A stretch of DNA of 47,839 nt, from positions 1 to 47,839 of the forward strand of contig CANOTH010000005.1 of NCBI GenBank assembly GCA_947570505.1. Reading direction: 5' to 3'. The stretch is from an uncultured Candidatus Saccharibacteria bacterium. GTDB taxonomy: Bacteria > Patescibacteriota > Saccharimonadia > Saccharimonadales > Saccharimonadaceae. The position numbers and the translations under genes were made by a program. Below the pieces are notes generated by a model. It did no database searches. It saw nothing but the letters and a program-made list of their open reading frames with translations, and had not been told where the DNA came from. This document shows positions 40,861 through 47,839 of the stretch, piece after piece (positions within the stretch are counted from its first letter, which is position 1; each line of letters starts with the position of its first letter).

Positions 40861-42078
40861 ATGAGTATTGTATTTGGGATTATTATTGGACTGATAATTT
40901 TAATGCTCCTAGTGGTAGCACACGAGTTTGGGCATTTTATCATGGCTCGCCGCAATGGTGTCAAAGTCAATGAATTTGGTATTGGTTTTCCACCCAGAGC
41001 CATCGCCTGGAAACGCAATCCAGACTGGAAAAAGGGCAAAAAGGACGTCAAGAAGTGGCTCCGCATACCCAAAGAAGAGTGGGATCAGCCTCAAAAGACC
41101 TTAATTTTTAGCATTAACTGGTTGCCAATCGGCGGTTTTTGTTCCATGGACGGAGAATCAGCCGCCGATACCCGCAAAGGCACCTTTGGGGCAGCTAGTT
41201 TCTGGGCCAAGACCAAAATTTTGTTCGGTGGGGTAGTCATGAACTGGTTGGTTGCTTTTGTGCTACTGACAATTCTGGCTTTTACCGGCATGCCACAATT
41301 CATTGCTAACCAATTTTATCTCGCTAACGATGCGAAGATTATTGGCGACGGAGTGACGATTATGGAGGTAATGCCGGATTCACCCGCTGCGAAGGCTGGT
41401 TTCGAAAAAGACGATGTCATTGTCGCCGTTGATGGACAATCAATTGTTTACCCAGCCGACGTCACAAGAATTGGGCAAGAAAATGCTGGACAAAAGATTA
41501 GTTATAGGGTACGTCGCGGAAATGAAGAAATAGAGCTAATGCCAGACTTGAATGACAAAGATGCCGAGTATATTTTGGGAGTATCCATGTCTTATGGGCA
41601 AACTTTCATTCGGTCAAGTTGGTCTGCACCACTTGTGGGTGCGGTGACTACGGTTCAGCTCACCGGTGAGACTTTTCGTGGTCTGGGTGATATGGTTTGG
41701 AATCTGATCTCGGGAGTGGCCCGACAGTTTAGCAGCAACGATACAGTGCGCAGCGAAGGTCAAGCTGCACTTTCCGCCGCTGGAGACTCTGTTTCCGGGC
41801 CAATCGGTATTATCGGAGTAATCTTTCCCGCTTTTGCCAGTAGCGGTATTGCTAATCTGGTCTTCTTAGCTGCTCTAATTTCTGTTTCACTTGCTTGTAT
41901 GAATATATTGCCAATTCCAGCCCTAGACGGTGGCCGATGGCTACTAATTGCTATTTACAAAATTCGCGGCAAAACCTTGAGTAAAGAAACCGAGGAAAAG
42001 ATCGTATCGCGCGCCTTTATGTTCTTACTTATGCTGATTTTCCTGATTTCAATTCTAGATGTCATGAGGCTGTTCTAA
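40861..42078 (+). CDS. rseP: Site-2 membrane metalloprotease, RseP/RasP type
   Basis: An intramembrane M50 zinc protease that cuts membrane-bound regulators or signal-peptide remnants. The zinc motif HEFGH lies in the first helix region (~residues 21-25), a single PDZ domain covers about 160-235 (PDSPAAKAGFEKDDVIVAVDGQ, in two blocks), and the third ligand is in LPIPALDGGRW. Length is 405 residues. There are four transmembrane helices. TATAAT lies 6 nt before the ATG, with no Shine-Dalgarno. It shares one base with the CPBP gene downstream (TAATG). Confidence 0.94.
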   Translation: MSIVFGIIIGLIILMLLVVAHEFGHFIMARRNGVKVNEFGIGFPPRAIAWKRNPDWKKGKKDVKKWLRIPKEEWDQPQKTLIFSINWLPIGGFCSMDGESAADTRKGTFGAASFWAKTKILFGGVVMNWLVAFVLLTILAFTGMPQFIANQFYLANDAKIIGDGVTIMEVMPDSPAAKAGFEKDDVIVAVDGQSIVYPADVTRIGQENAGQKISYRVRRGNEEIELMPDLNDKDAEYILGVSMSYGQTFIRSSWSAPLVGAVTTVQLTGETFRGLGDMVWNLISGVARQFSSNDTVRSEGQAALSAAGDSVSGPIGIIGVIFPAFASSGIANLVFLAALISVSLACMNILPIPALDGGRWLLIAIYKIRGKTLSKETEEKIVSRAFMFLLMLIFLISILDVMRLF

Positions 42079-42869
42079 TGGTAGGTAAATCTTCGGCAAG
42101 CCAAAAGGGCACATCAACCAAGTTTAAAATTGCCTATGCTATATTTGTAGTAGCTTGGGCAGCCATTGCAATGTTGACCGGACAATATGTTGTAGCCCTG
42201 TTTTTACAAATCCTAGTCGGCAAAGCAGTAAGCACTCCGATTTGGACTCTAATTTATTATATTTTAAGTTATAGTGCCACACTGGGGCTAATTATTTGGC
42301 TACCAGCGAGAGTTTGGCGAGTCTACCAGACACGTAAAAAATCTTCAGACAAAGTCAAAAATAAATTAGCTGCCGAGGCCGTAGATACTGATATTGAAGA
42401 ATTAGGCATGCAGACTTGGCCTACTTTAGTTGACATCGGCTTAGTACCTGTAGCTTATGTTATTTATACTGTCGTTGGTAATATTGTACAAGAAATTATG
42501 AAGGGCTTTTCTTGGTTTAATGCCGATCAAGCCCAAAACGTTGGTTTTGGTTATTTTATTACTGGATGGGAGCAGTTTGCAGCCGTAATTGCAATTGTGT
42601 TCGTTGCTCCGATTGCTGAAGAAATTATCATGCGTGGTTGGGTCTATGGTAAACTGCGCCGTCGCCTGCACGTAGTTGTAGCAATGCTGCTGACATCAGT
42701 GTTATTTGGCGCCTTACACGGTCAGTGGAATGTAGCTGTCACGACTTTTGTGTTGAGCATGATCCTTTGTGGACTACGCGAAATCACTGGGACGATCTGG
42801 AGTGGGATTTTACTTCATATGCTCGTTAATAGTATCGCTTTCTATATATTGTACATAGCGGCATTATAA
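42078..42869 (+). CDS. CPBP-family intramembrane metalloprotease (263 aa)
   Basis: CPBP (Rce1/Abi-like) proteases cut near or within membranes; bacterial members have roles from bacteriocin immunity to protein maturation. The EExxxR motif is APIAEEIIMRGW (~180-191), followed by FGALHG and then the final HMLVNS with another conserved His/Asn. Six to seven hydrophobic segments are present. The start overlaps the rseP stop by one base, so two membrane proteases are co-translated. The substrate is unknown. Confidence 0.9.
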   Translation: MVGKSSASQKGTSTKFKIAYAIFVVAWAAIAMLTGQYVVALFLQILVGKAVSTPIWTLIYYILSYSATLGLIIWLPARVWRVYQTRKKSSDKVKNKLAAEAVDTDIEELGMQTWPTLVDIGLVPVAYVIYTVVGNIVQEIMKGFSWFNADQAQNVGFGYFITGWEQFAAVIAIVFVAPIAEEIIMRGWVYGKLRRRLHVVVAMLLTSVLFGALHGQWNVAVTTFVLSMILCGLREITGTIWSGILLHMLVNSIAFYILYIAAL

Positions 42870-42876
42870 CGTGTGT

Positions 42877-42882
42877 TATAAT
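42877..42882 (+). promoter_or_regulatory. -10 box of proS
   Basis: TATAAT, 10 nt before the ATG at 42893; no Shine-Dalgarno. Confidence 0.5.
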
Positions 42883-42892
42883 ATAAAGTGTT

Positions 42893-44116
42893 ATGCGTTA
42901 TAGTAAATCATTTGTAAAAACTCTACGTTCTGCGCCCAAAGACGAGACTGCGCGCGGTGCCCAATATCTTGCTCGAGCTGGATACGTGCATAAGGAATTA
43001 GCTGGTGTCTACGATTATCTACCTTTAGGTCTGAAAGTTCTAGATAAAATTAAGACCATTATACGTGAAGAATTAGATGCCATCGGCTGTCAAGAAGTCT
43101 TGATGTCTACCTTACAGAATCCCGAACCATGGCAAAAAACTGATCGTTGGGACATTAAAAAGATGGACATTTGGTTCAAAACTCAGCTAGCAGCTGGTGG
43201 AGAACTGGGCCTCGCTCCGACCCATGAAGAACCGTTCACCAATATGATGAAGACTTATATCTCTAGTTACAAAGATTTACCAGTCTATACCTATCAAATC
43301 CAAACCAAATTTCGCAATGAGCTACGCGCCAAATCTGGCATTATGCGTACTCGAGAGTTTATTATGAAAGATTTGTATAGTTTTTCTGCAAACATGGAAG
43401 AACATGATCGCTTCTATCATAAAGCCGAAATTGCTTACCAGAAGATTTATGATCGCCTGGGCATTGGCAATGATACCTATCAGACTTTTGCCAGTGGTGG
43501 GGTTTTTGCCAAATATAGCCACGAATTTCAGACTCTCACCGATGTAGGCGAAGATACAATTTATTATAATCAAGATAAGTCTGTAGTGCTAAATGAAGAA
43601 GTCTTGAATGATGAAGTACTGGCCGAGCTAGGAGTTAAGCGATCCGAGCTGGAGTCCGCCAAAGCTGCCGAAGTAGGCAATATTTTCACTCTCAAAACCA
43701 AATATTCTGAGCCCCTAGGGTTAGAATTCACCAATCAAAATGGTGAACGTCAAACAGTAGTAATGGGCTGTTATGGTATTGGGGTCTCACGTGTCATGGG
43801 TGTAATTGCCGAGAAATATGCCGACGAACATGGTCTAGTCTGGCCTGAACAAATCGCTCCGTATCAGTATTATTTGATCGGTATTGGCAATGCAGGAACA
43901 CAAAAGGCCGAAGAATTATATAATAAGCACCAAGATGTGATTTTGTACGACGATCGCGATCTTAGACCGGGCAATAAATTTGCTGATGCTGAATTACTTG
44001 GCATACCATATCGCATTGTCCTAAGTGATAAAACTTTGGCTGAGGGGAAAGCTGAGTTAACAAACCGAGCTACCGGCGAAAGTAAGCTCGTAACGATTGA
44101 AGAATTAGCATTTTAA
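42893..44116 (+). CDS. proS: Prolyl-tRNA synthetase, short form without editing domain
   Basis: ProRS charges tRNA(Pro). The class II core is complete: motif 1 around GLKVLDKIKTIIREEL, motif 2 around TKFRNELRAKSGIMRTREF and motif 3 GCYGIGVSRVMG, followed by an anticodon-binding domain (~310-407). Ordinary bacterial ProRS is ~565-570 residues, with an INS domain that removes Ala-tRNA(Pro); here only ~407 residues remain and the INS domain is absent. Editing may be done by another protein or not at all. TATAAT lies 10 nt upstream and no Shine-Dalgarno is present. Confidence 0.94.
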   Translation: MRYSKSFVKTLRSAPKDETARGAQYLARAGYVHKELAGVYDYLPLGLKVLDKIKTIIREELDAIGCQEVLMSTLQNPEPWQKTDRWDIKKMDIWFKTQLAAGGELGLAPTHEEPFTNMMKTYISSYKDLPVYTYQIQTKFRNELRAKSGIMRTREFIMKDLYSFSANMEEHDRFYHKAEIAYQKIYDRLGIGNDTYQTFASGGVFAKYSHEFQTLTDVGEDTIYYNQDKSVVLNEEVLNDEVLAELGVKRSELESAKAAEVGNIFTLKTKYSEPLGLEFTNQNGERQTVVMGCYGIGVSRVMGVIAEKYADEHGLVWPEQIAPYQYYLIGIGNAGTQKAEELYNKHQDVILYDDRDLRPGNKFADAELLGIPYRIVLSDKTLAEGKAELTNRATGESKLVTIEELAF

Positions 44117-44152
44117 GGGTTTACTTTTATAAATTACCGTGATAAACTATCA

Positions 44153-44605
44153 ATGATTATGAAAAAGACAGTTAAGCTCACAGCGGCTGGTAAAGCCGAC
44201 TTAGAACAAGAATTAGCCGAACTAATCGGTCAACGTCCTGCAATTGCCGAACGCATCGCCACGGCACGCGCTTTTGGTGACCTTTCCGAAAACCAAGAAT
44301 ACACTGATGCTCGTGCCGAACAAAAAAATGTTGAGAATCGCATTCTGGAGATTCAAGAAATTCTCAAGAATGTTACAATTATTGAAGCACCTAAGGAAAC
44401 TGATCAAGTTACGATTGGCTCGACAGTAGTGATTGATATGAATGGTAAAGAATTTACCTATGTCTTAGTAGGACCAGTTGAAGCAAACCCGCTAGAAGGC
44501 AAGATTTCTCATGAGTCGCCGATTGGTAAAGAATTACTAGGTCGCAAAGCTGGAGCAGAATTTGACTTTAATGGCAAAAAAGTGCTAGTGAAATCAGTCG
44601 CATAA
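44153..44605 (+). CDS. greA: Transcription elongation factor GreA
   Basis: GreA enters the polymerase secondary channel and stimulates cleavage of backtracked RNA. The N-terminal coiled coil reads KKTVKLTAAGKADLEQELAEL and carries the acidic tip in FGDLSENQEY; the C-terminal FKBP-like domain ends KVLVKSVA. The protein is 150 residues (usual ~158). Two in-frame starts are possible: ATG 44153 and ATG 44159; the second matches the usual MKKT start and lies 10 nt after a TAAACT -10-like box, so it may be the true one. Confidence 0.95.
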   Translation: MIMKKTVKLTAAGKADLEQELAELIGQRPAIAERIATARAFGDLSENQEYTDARAEQKNVENRILEIQEILKNVTIIEAPKETDQVTIGSTVVIDMNGKEFTYVLVGPVEANPLEGKISHESPIGKELLGRKAGAEFDFNGKKVLVKSVA

Positions 44606-44610
44606 TGTGC

Positions 44611-44623
44611 TATAATATATAAT
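44611..44623 (+). promoter_or_regulatory. -10 region of lysS (leaderless or nearly so)
   Basis: TGTGC precedes TATAAT (44611-44616), 10 nt before the ATG at 44627. A second TATAAT at 44618-44623 ends 3 nt before the ATG. Confidence 0.55.
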
Positions 44624-44626
44624 ATT

Positions 44627-46135
44627 ATGACATTAGACGATTATCGCAACGAGCGCTTACGCAAGCTAGAACAGATCAAAGAGCAAGGCATCGACCCGTA
44701 TCCTGCTAAATCTCATAGAAATACTAAGATTTCGGCTATTCTGAACCATTTTGATGAAAAAGATGGTCAAAAAGTCTGTGTGGCAGGTCGTATTGCAGCA
44801 ATTAGATCATTCGGAAAATTAGCTTTTGTTAAACTACGTGACTTTACTGGCGAAGTGCAAGTATTCATGCAAAGAGTAGACGATGTACCAGCCGGAGAAT
44901 TTGGAGTCAAAGAGCTTAAGCTACTTGATACAGGAGACTTTGTAGAGGCAGAAGGTCAGGTCGGTAAGTCTAGCACTGGAGAAATTTCTGTCTTTGCAAA
45001 TAGTGTGCGATTATTAACCAAGAGTCTGCGACCACTGCCAGGCTATGATGGTTTTACTAATAAAGAAGAACGTTATCGTCGTCGCTACGTCGATATGAAC
45101 GTAAATTCTGAAGTTCGCGATCGATTGGTGCGCCGGTCAAAGTTTTGGCAAGCTACCCGTGATTTCATGAATAGCCACGGTTTTATCGAAATTAATACTC
45201 CTGTGCTCGAAAAAACGACCGGTGGCGCTGATGCTACCCCTTTTGTCACTCACATGAATGCCTTGGACGAGGATTATTATTTGAGAATTAGCCAAGAGCT
45301 ACCGCTCAAACGGCTACTCGGCGGCGGATTTGAGAAAGTTTACGATATTGGCCCTAGATTCCGTAATGAGGGTGTTGACGATGAGCACTTACCCGAGCAT
45401 ATCGCATTTGAAAGTTATGCCGCCTACGAGAATTACGAAGATGGCATGAAACTTTACGAAGAAATGATTAAGTATGTTGCTTTGCAGACTTGGGGAACGT
45501 TAAAGTTCCAAGTAGGCGGTTTTGATATCGATCTGGATTGTGAATGGCCACGAATTAAATATGCTGATTTGCTCATGGAGAAATTTGGAATTGACGTTTT
45601 TCGGCCAGATCGCCAGAAAATTCAAGCCGTATTGGCACGAGAATATGATGCTGATAAGTTTAATCCGGACGATAAAGCTGAACGCGCAAAGATCAAACGC
45701 GAATTGTTGTCCGACGAAATTAGCACTCCAAGGTTAATTGACTGGGCTTGGAAAATGATTCGTAAAACTTCAGCTGGACCATATTGGTTAATTGAAGAAC
45801 CTTTGAGCTTGAGCCCACTAGCCAAGGTTTCCGAAGAGAATCCCCTGGTGACCCAGAGATTCCATCCGATTATCGCTGGTACCGAAATGGGCAATGGCTA
45901 TAGTGAGCTCAACGATCCACTTGATCAGCTTGCGCGTTTTCAGGAGCAACAAGCCATGCGCGATGCCGGTGATGACGAAGCTCAGATGCTGGATTTGGAT
46001 TTTGTCGAAATGTTGGAATACGGCATGCCACCAGCCTGTGGCTGGGGCAATAGTGAGCGCAATTTCTGGTTGCTCGAAGGAGTAAGCGGACGCGAAGCTG
46101 TACCGTTCCCAATTATCAAGAATCGTGGCGATTAG
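44627..46135 (+). CDS. lysS: Lysyl-tRNA synthetase (class II) with divergent motif 3
   Basis: Class II LysRS of 502 residues. The N-terminal OB-fold anticodon domain covers ~50-140, motif 2 is around FRNEGVDDEHLPEH, and TEMGNGYSELNDPLDQLARF precedes the end. Motif 3, normally GLGIGIDRLVM, reads GWGNSERNFWLL: the Arg is kept but one residue is missing and the following helix differs. The ATP-binding pocket may thus be reshaped. The ATG at 44627 follows a TATAAT-rich stretch. The 3' end overlaps convergent tdk by 20 bp, with no terminator between them. Confidence 0.94.
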   Translation: MTLDDYRNERLRKLEQIKEQGIDPYPAKSHRNTKISAILNHFDEKDGQKVCVAGRIAAIRSFGKLAFVKLRDFTGEVQVFMQRVDDVPAGEFGVKELKLLDTGDFVEAEGQVGKSSTGEISVFANSVRLLTKSLRPLPGYDGFTNKEERYRRRYVDMNVNSEVRDRLVRRSKFWQATRDFMNSHGFIEINTPVLEKTTGGADATPFVTHMNALDEDYYLRISQELPLKRLLGGGFEKVYDIGPRFRNEGVDDEHLPEHIAFESYAAYENYEDGMKLYEEMIKYVALQTWGTLKFQVGGFDIDLDCEWPRIKYADLLMEKFGIDVFRPDRQKIQAVLAREYDADKFNPDDKAERAKIKRELLSDEISTPRLIDWAWKMIRKTSAGPYWLIEEPLSLSPLAKVSEENPLVTQRFHPIIAGTEMGNGYSELNDPLDQLARFQEQQAMRDAGDDEAQMLDLDFVEMLEYGMPPACGWGNSERNFWLLEGVSGREAVPFPIIKNRGD

Positions 46136-46718
46136 TTTTCGCTAGGTACTCCAAATAACACTTATGACAAAGTGCGCGGTACTCGATTTTGGTCTTTCCA
46201 TTATCAATTAGGATATCAGGGCCATCGGTTACTAACTGGTCATCCAGAAAACGTGTAGTGCGTGTAGCTTTTTTACCACAGCTACAAATTGTTTTTAGCT
46301 CTGTTAATTCTTGGGCGATTTGTAGCAGCCGAGTGGCACCTTCAAAACCACCATCAGTTTGCCGAAAATTTGTCCGTAGACCATAACAAATCACTGGTAT
46401 ATCAAGCTCCGTTGCCACCAGCGCTAATTGATCTACCTGTGCCAGATCAAGAAACTGTGCCTCGTCCACCAAGACACAAGCTACATTAGCATAATCATTT
46501 TCAATTATCTCATAAACATTATCATTTGAACTACAAACAAAGTCTGTGGGGCGCTCTAAGCCAATCCGCGAAAGCAGCTTGGTCTGGTTCTTAGTATCAA
46601 TACCAGGCTTAAAAACGCAGACTTTTTGCCCACGTTCTTCATAATTAAAAGCCGTTTGAAGCAAATTCGCCGTCTTACCACAATTCATTGCTCCATATCG
46701 AAAATATAATTTAGCCAT
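46116..46718 (-). CDS. tdk: Thymidine kinase
   Basis: Type II thymidine kinase phosphorylates thymidine for salvage, fitting an organism with limited nucleotide synthesis. The P-loop is YGAMNCGKTA (~7-16), Walker B is LVDEAQFL (~84-91), and the structural zinc Cys are present as CSCGK and CHKC. The length of 200 residues is normal. The ATG at 46718 has AGGAGG upstream on the minus strand, and TATAAT lies ~22 nt before it. It ends at TGA within the last 20 bp of lysS, so the two transcripts are convergent and overlap. Confidence 0.95.
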   Translation of the reverse strand: MAKLYFRYGAMNCGKTANLLQTAFNYEERGQKVCVFKPGIDTKNQTKLLSRIGLERPTDFVCSSNDNVYEIIENDYANVACVLVDEAQFLDLAQVDQLALVATELDIPVICYGLRTNFRQTDGGFEGATRLLQIAQELTELKTICSCGKKATRTTRFLDDQLVTDGPDILIDNGKTKIEYRALCHKCYLEYLAKTNRHDS

Positions 46719-46766
46719 AAACCTCCTTTGCCTATCTAATTATACCAGATTTTTCCACTCTTCTCT

Positions 46767-46798
46767 TATTCCAACATTCCGCAGAGATTGTTGGAATA
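46767..46798. repeat. 9-bp inverted repeat at the start of the 107-aa ORF
   Basis: TATTCCAAC (46767-46775) and GTTGGAATA (46790-46798) with a 14-nt loop. It covers the putative TTG start at 46788. Confidence 0.5.
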
Positions 46799-47111
46799 CA
46801 TAAGATATAGTGTAAAATATGCTAACAATTATCCGGATTTTACAAGGCTAATTACAAACAACACTGGCCACATCAGTGTTAATTTCACGGAACCGCATAC
46901 GATATCTCTTTGCGGTGTTTCCTGTGATAATTATGACGGGAAAGTTAGTCTTGAAGATGTTGTCGAATTTCTTATTACGCAAGTTGCCGGTAGAGCATAC
47001 GGACACCCTGCGCCTGAAACAATTGAATTCTTACAATATTGTGAATTAAAAGAAAAACCCGACTGTGAAGACCATTTGCGAATCAGACAACAGCAAACAT
47101 CCCAAGCATAA
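46788..47111 (+). CDS. Orphan ORF of unknown function (107 codons)
   Basis: The protein contains NNTGHISVNFTEPHTISLCG and several Cys and His, with no signal peptide, membrane helix or known motif. There is no internal Met, no Shine-Dalgarno, and the only usable start is a TTG within an inverted repeat, so the true start or the intactness of the gene is doubtful. A promoter-like TTGGAA...TAAAAT overlaps the beginning, which would leave the start out of the transcript. A strong terminator follows directly. It may be a truncated gene. I do not recognise it. Confidence 0.4.
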   Translation: MLEYIRYSVKYANNYPDFTRLITNNTGHISVNFTEPHTISLCGVSCDNYDGKVSLEDVVEFLITQVAGRAYGHPAPETIEFLQYCELKEKPDCEDHLRIRQQQTSQA

Positions 47112-47139
47112 AAAATGACCCCATTACAGGGGTCATTTT
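47112..47139 (+). terminator. Rho-independent terminator
   Basis: AAAATGACCCC pairs perfectly with GGGGTCATTTT around a 6-nt loop. It is symmetrical enough to work on both strands. Confidence 0.85.
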
Positions 47140-47143
47140 AGTA

Positions 47144-47172
47144 TTGACTTTTTATAATATGTTTGCTATAAT
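47144..47172 (+). promoter_or_regulatory. Sigma70-like promoter without an obvious gene
   Basis: TTGACT, 17 bp, TATAAT, with TTTGC before the -10. It is one of the best promoters in the window, but no plus-strand ORF follows. Confidence 0.75.
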
Positions 47173-47177
47173 GGAAC

Positions 47178-47272
47178 TATCACCAAGCTGGACTAGCCTA
47201 AGGTTTCGACCGAACGCAAATGCCGGCATTTTTAGTGGTCTAGTCTAACCATCGGCTCTATTTGTTTGAGCG
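47178..47272 (+). ncRNA. Possible small RNA (~95 nt)
   Basis: Downstream of a strong promoter there is no plus-strand coding sequence but several pairings: GACTAGCC (47191-47198) with GG-T-CTAGTC (47237-47245), GGT-TTCG-ACC (47202-47211), the palindrome AAATGCCGGCATTT (47218-47231) and GCTC...GAGC (47255-47271). It runs towards the 3' end of the minus-strand NYN gene and could act against that mRNA. No clean terminator is seen, so its end is uncertain. No known RNA family fits. Confidence 0.35.
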
Positions 47273-47727
47273 GTAAAATATACTTACTAAAATTGGCTGA
47301 AATAGTGAAGAATAAAACTTTGTTGGAGTAATGATGCGCTCTAGTTTTTCTTTTTCTTTCAGATATTCAAAAAGACATCTAAAATCGCCATCCGAAGTGA
47401 TTACGATCGCCTTATCGTAATTATCATACTCAATAGCAGCCGAGTGCAGCACCAATTCTGCATCCACATTACCTTTCATCGTCTTTTTCCGTTCTCATAG
47501 TATTTAATAGTTGGCTTCTGAACCAATAGAAATCCGGCATTTTGTAGCGCTACATACAATGATGTGCGGTCAGGATCATAACCAATGAAAATAAAAGCCT
47601 TCGCCACATTGAATTTATGTGTAAGATAAAGCCGCAGCTTGCGATAATCCACCTTGATACCTTGCGATTTTGCACCAAGATATAAGTTATTTCCATCGAT
47701 AAAAGCATAGTTTTTTGTTTTATTCAT
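47258..47727 (-). pseudogene. NYN-domain (PIN-like) gene split by a frameshift
   Basis: Two minus-strand frames form one NYN/LabA-type protein of ~155 residues. The first (47727 to 47476) has the N-terminal AFIDGNNLY metal-site motif and DPDRTSLY. The second (to 47258) has KGNVDAEL and VITSDGDF, the other acidic residues of the nuclease site. The break lies at a run of five A near 47480-47490: one extra A would join ENGK to KTMKGNVD. NYN proteins are predicted Mg-dependent RNases. A Shine-Dalgarno (GGAG) precedes ATG 47727 and TATAAT lies ~25 nt upstream. A sequencing error in the A-run is as likely as a real mutation. Confidence 0.75.
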
Positions 47728-47839
47728 ATTAACTCCAATTTATTACTTCAATTATACCTTATAGTCCCTATTTCCTCCAGTGCGACCGCTTCTTTTTTAT
47801 TTACTCTTTTCTTTCTTGAGGTTTGAGCAACGGAGAATC
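47728..47839. other. Window end
   Basis: It holds the minus-strand promoter region of the NYN gene (TATAAT near 47753) and otherwise nothing I can identify. Confidence 0.4.

Noticed and set aside
47200-47216. tmRNA 5' end
   Set aside because: GGTTTCGACC resembles a tmRNA start segment, but no T-arm, CCA end or tag ORF is present within the right distance.
1-47839. TGA recoded as glycine or tryptophan
   Set aside because: TGA does not occur inside conserved genes, and tdk and the 178-aa gene use it as a stop. The in-frame TGA in the NYN gene is explained by a one-base frameshift.
1-47839. CRISPR array, tRNA or rRNA genes, insertion sequence or prophage
   Set aside because: No regularly spaced direct repeats, tRNA T-arm/acceptor pattern, rRNA segment, transposase or phage gene was recognised by eye.

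Overview
This window looks like a chromosomal segment of a Candidate Phyla Radiation bacterium, most likely Candidatus Saccharibacteria (TM7). This is inferred from gene content and sequence character, not from a database search. The reasons are: a prolyl-tRNA synthetase of only 407 residues without the editing insertion; a Zn-free (type B) ribosomal protein bL31; the order rpsB-tsf-frr-uppS-rseP-proS with pyrH, cdsA and dxr absent; many leaderless genes; and C-terminal fragments that resemble the Fibrobacter succinogenes major paralogous (FISUMP) domain, which I associate with this group. Stops are TAA, TAG and occasionally TGA, so the code is standard and not the TGA=Gly code of Gracilibacteria. 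I see no tRNA, rRNA, CRISPR array, transposase or phage gene.

Layout. 1-3.6 kb is accessory: a coiled-coil orphan gene, a candidate structured small RNA with its own promoter and terminator, two convergent FISUMP-type cassettes, and two minus-strand orphan genes (one frameshifted) with near-identical promoters. 3.7-11.7 kb: an 18-codon leader ORF coupled to a small membrane protein, then rpoB-rpoC and a terminator. 11.7-14.2 kb: a regulatory island with a DUF2975 membrane protein plus Xre-type regulator, a MerR-type regulator behind long palindromes, and an orphan gene. 14.2-19.5 kb: gatC-gatA-(membrane HEPN protein)-gatB and a small UvrD-like helicase. 19.5-21.7 kb: fusA. 21.7-22.4 kb: two divergent FISUMP-type cassettes around a 30-bp perfect palindrome that also occurs upstream of merR. 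22.4-25.3 kb: a small secreted four-Cys protein and a MacB-like ABC exporter. 25.4-37.2 kb: rmuC, a CmpB-like membrane protein, a DHH phosphoesterase, an alpha/beta hydrolase, cysS, a second MacB-like ABC pair, an RNA m5U methyltransferase and a helicase-nuclease. 37.2-38 kb: a small zinc-finger-like protein and rpmE. 38-46.7 kb: rpsB, tsf, frr, uppS, rseP, a CPBP protease, proS, greA, lysS and tdk. 46.7-47.8 kb: an orphan ORF, a possible small RNA and a frameshifted NYN-domain gene.

Expression signals fall into two styles. One group has a sigma70-like promoter (TTGACT, 17 bp, TATAAT, often with TGTGC before the -10) and a Shine-Dalgarno sequence. The other has a -10 box only 6-10 nt before the ATG and no Shine-Dalgarno, so its transcripts should be leaderless.

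Most unusual points: four truncated FISUMP cassettes with invariant DNA ends but divergent middles; RpoC lacking all eight cysteines of both zinc sites; EF-G whose NKxD guanine-specificity motif reads NKIN; LysRS with an altered motif 3; a HEPN protein inside the gatCAB operon; and a four-hairpin small RNA ending directly before a cassette.
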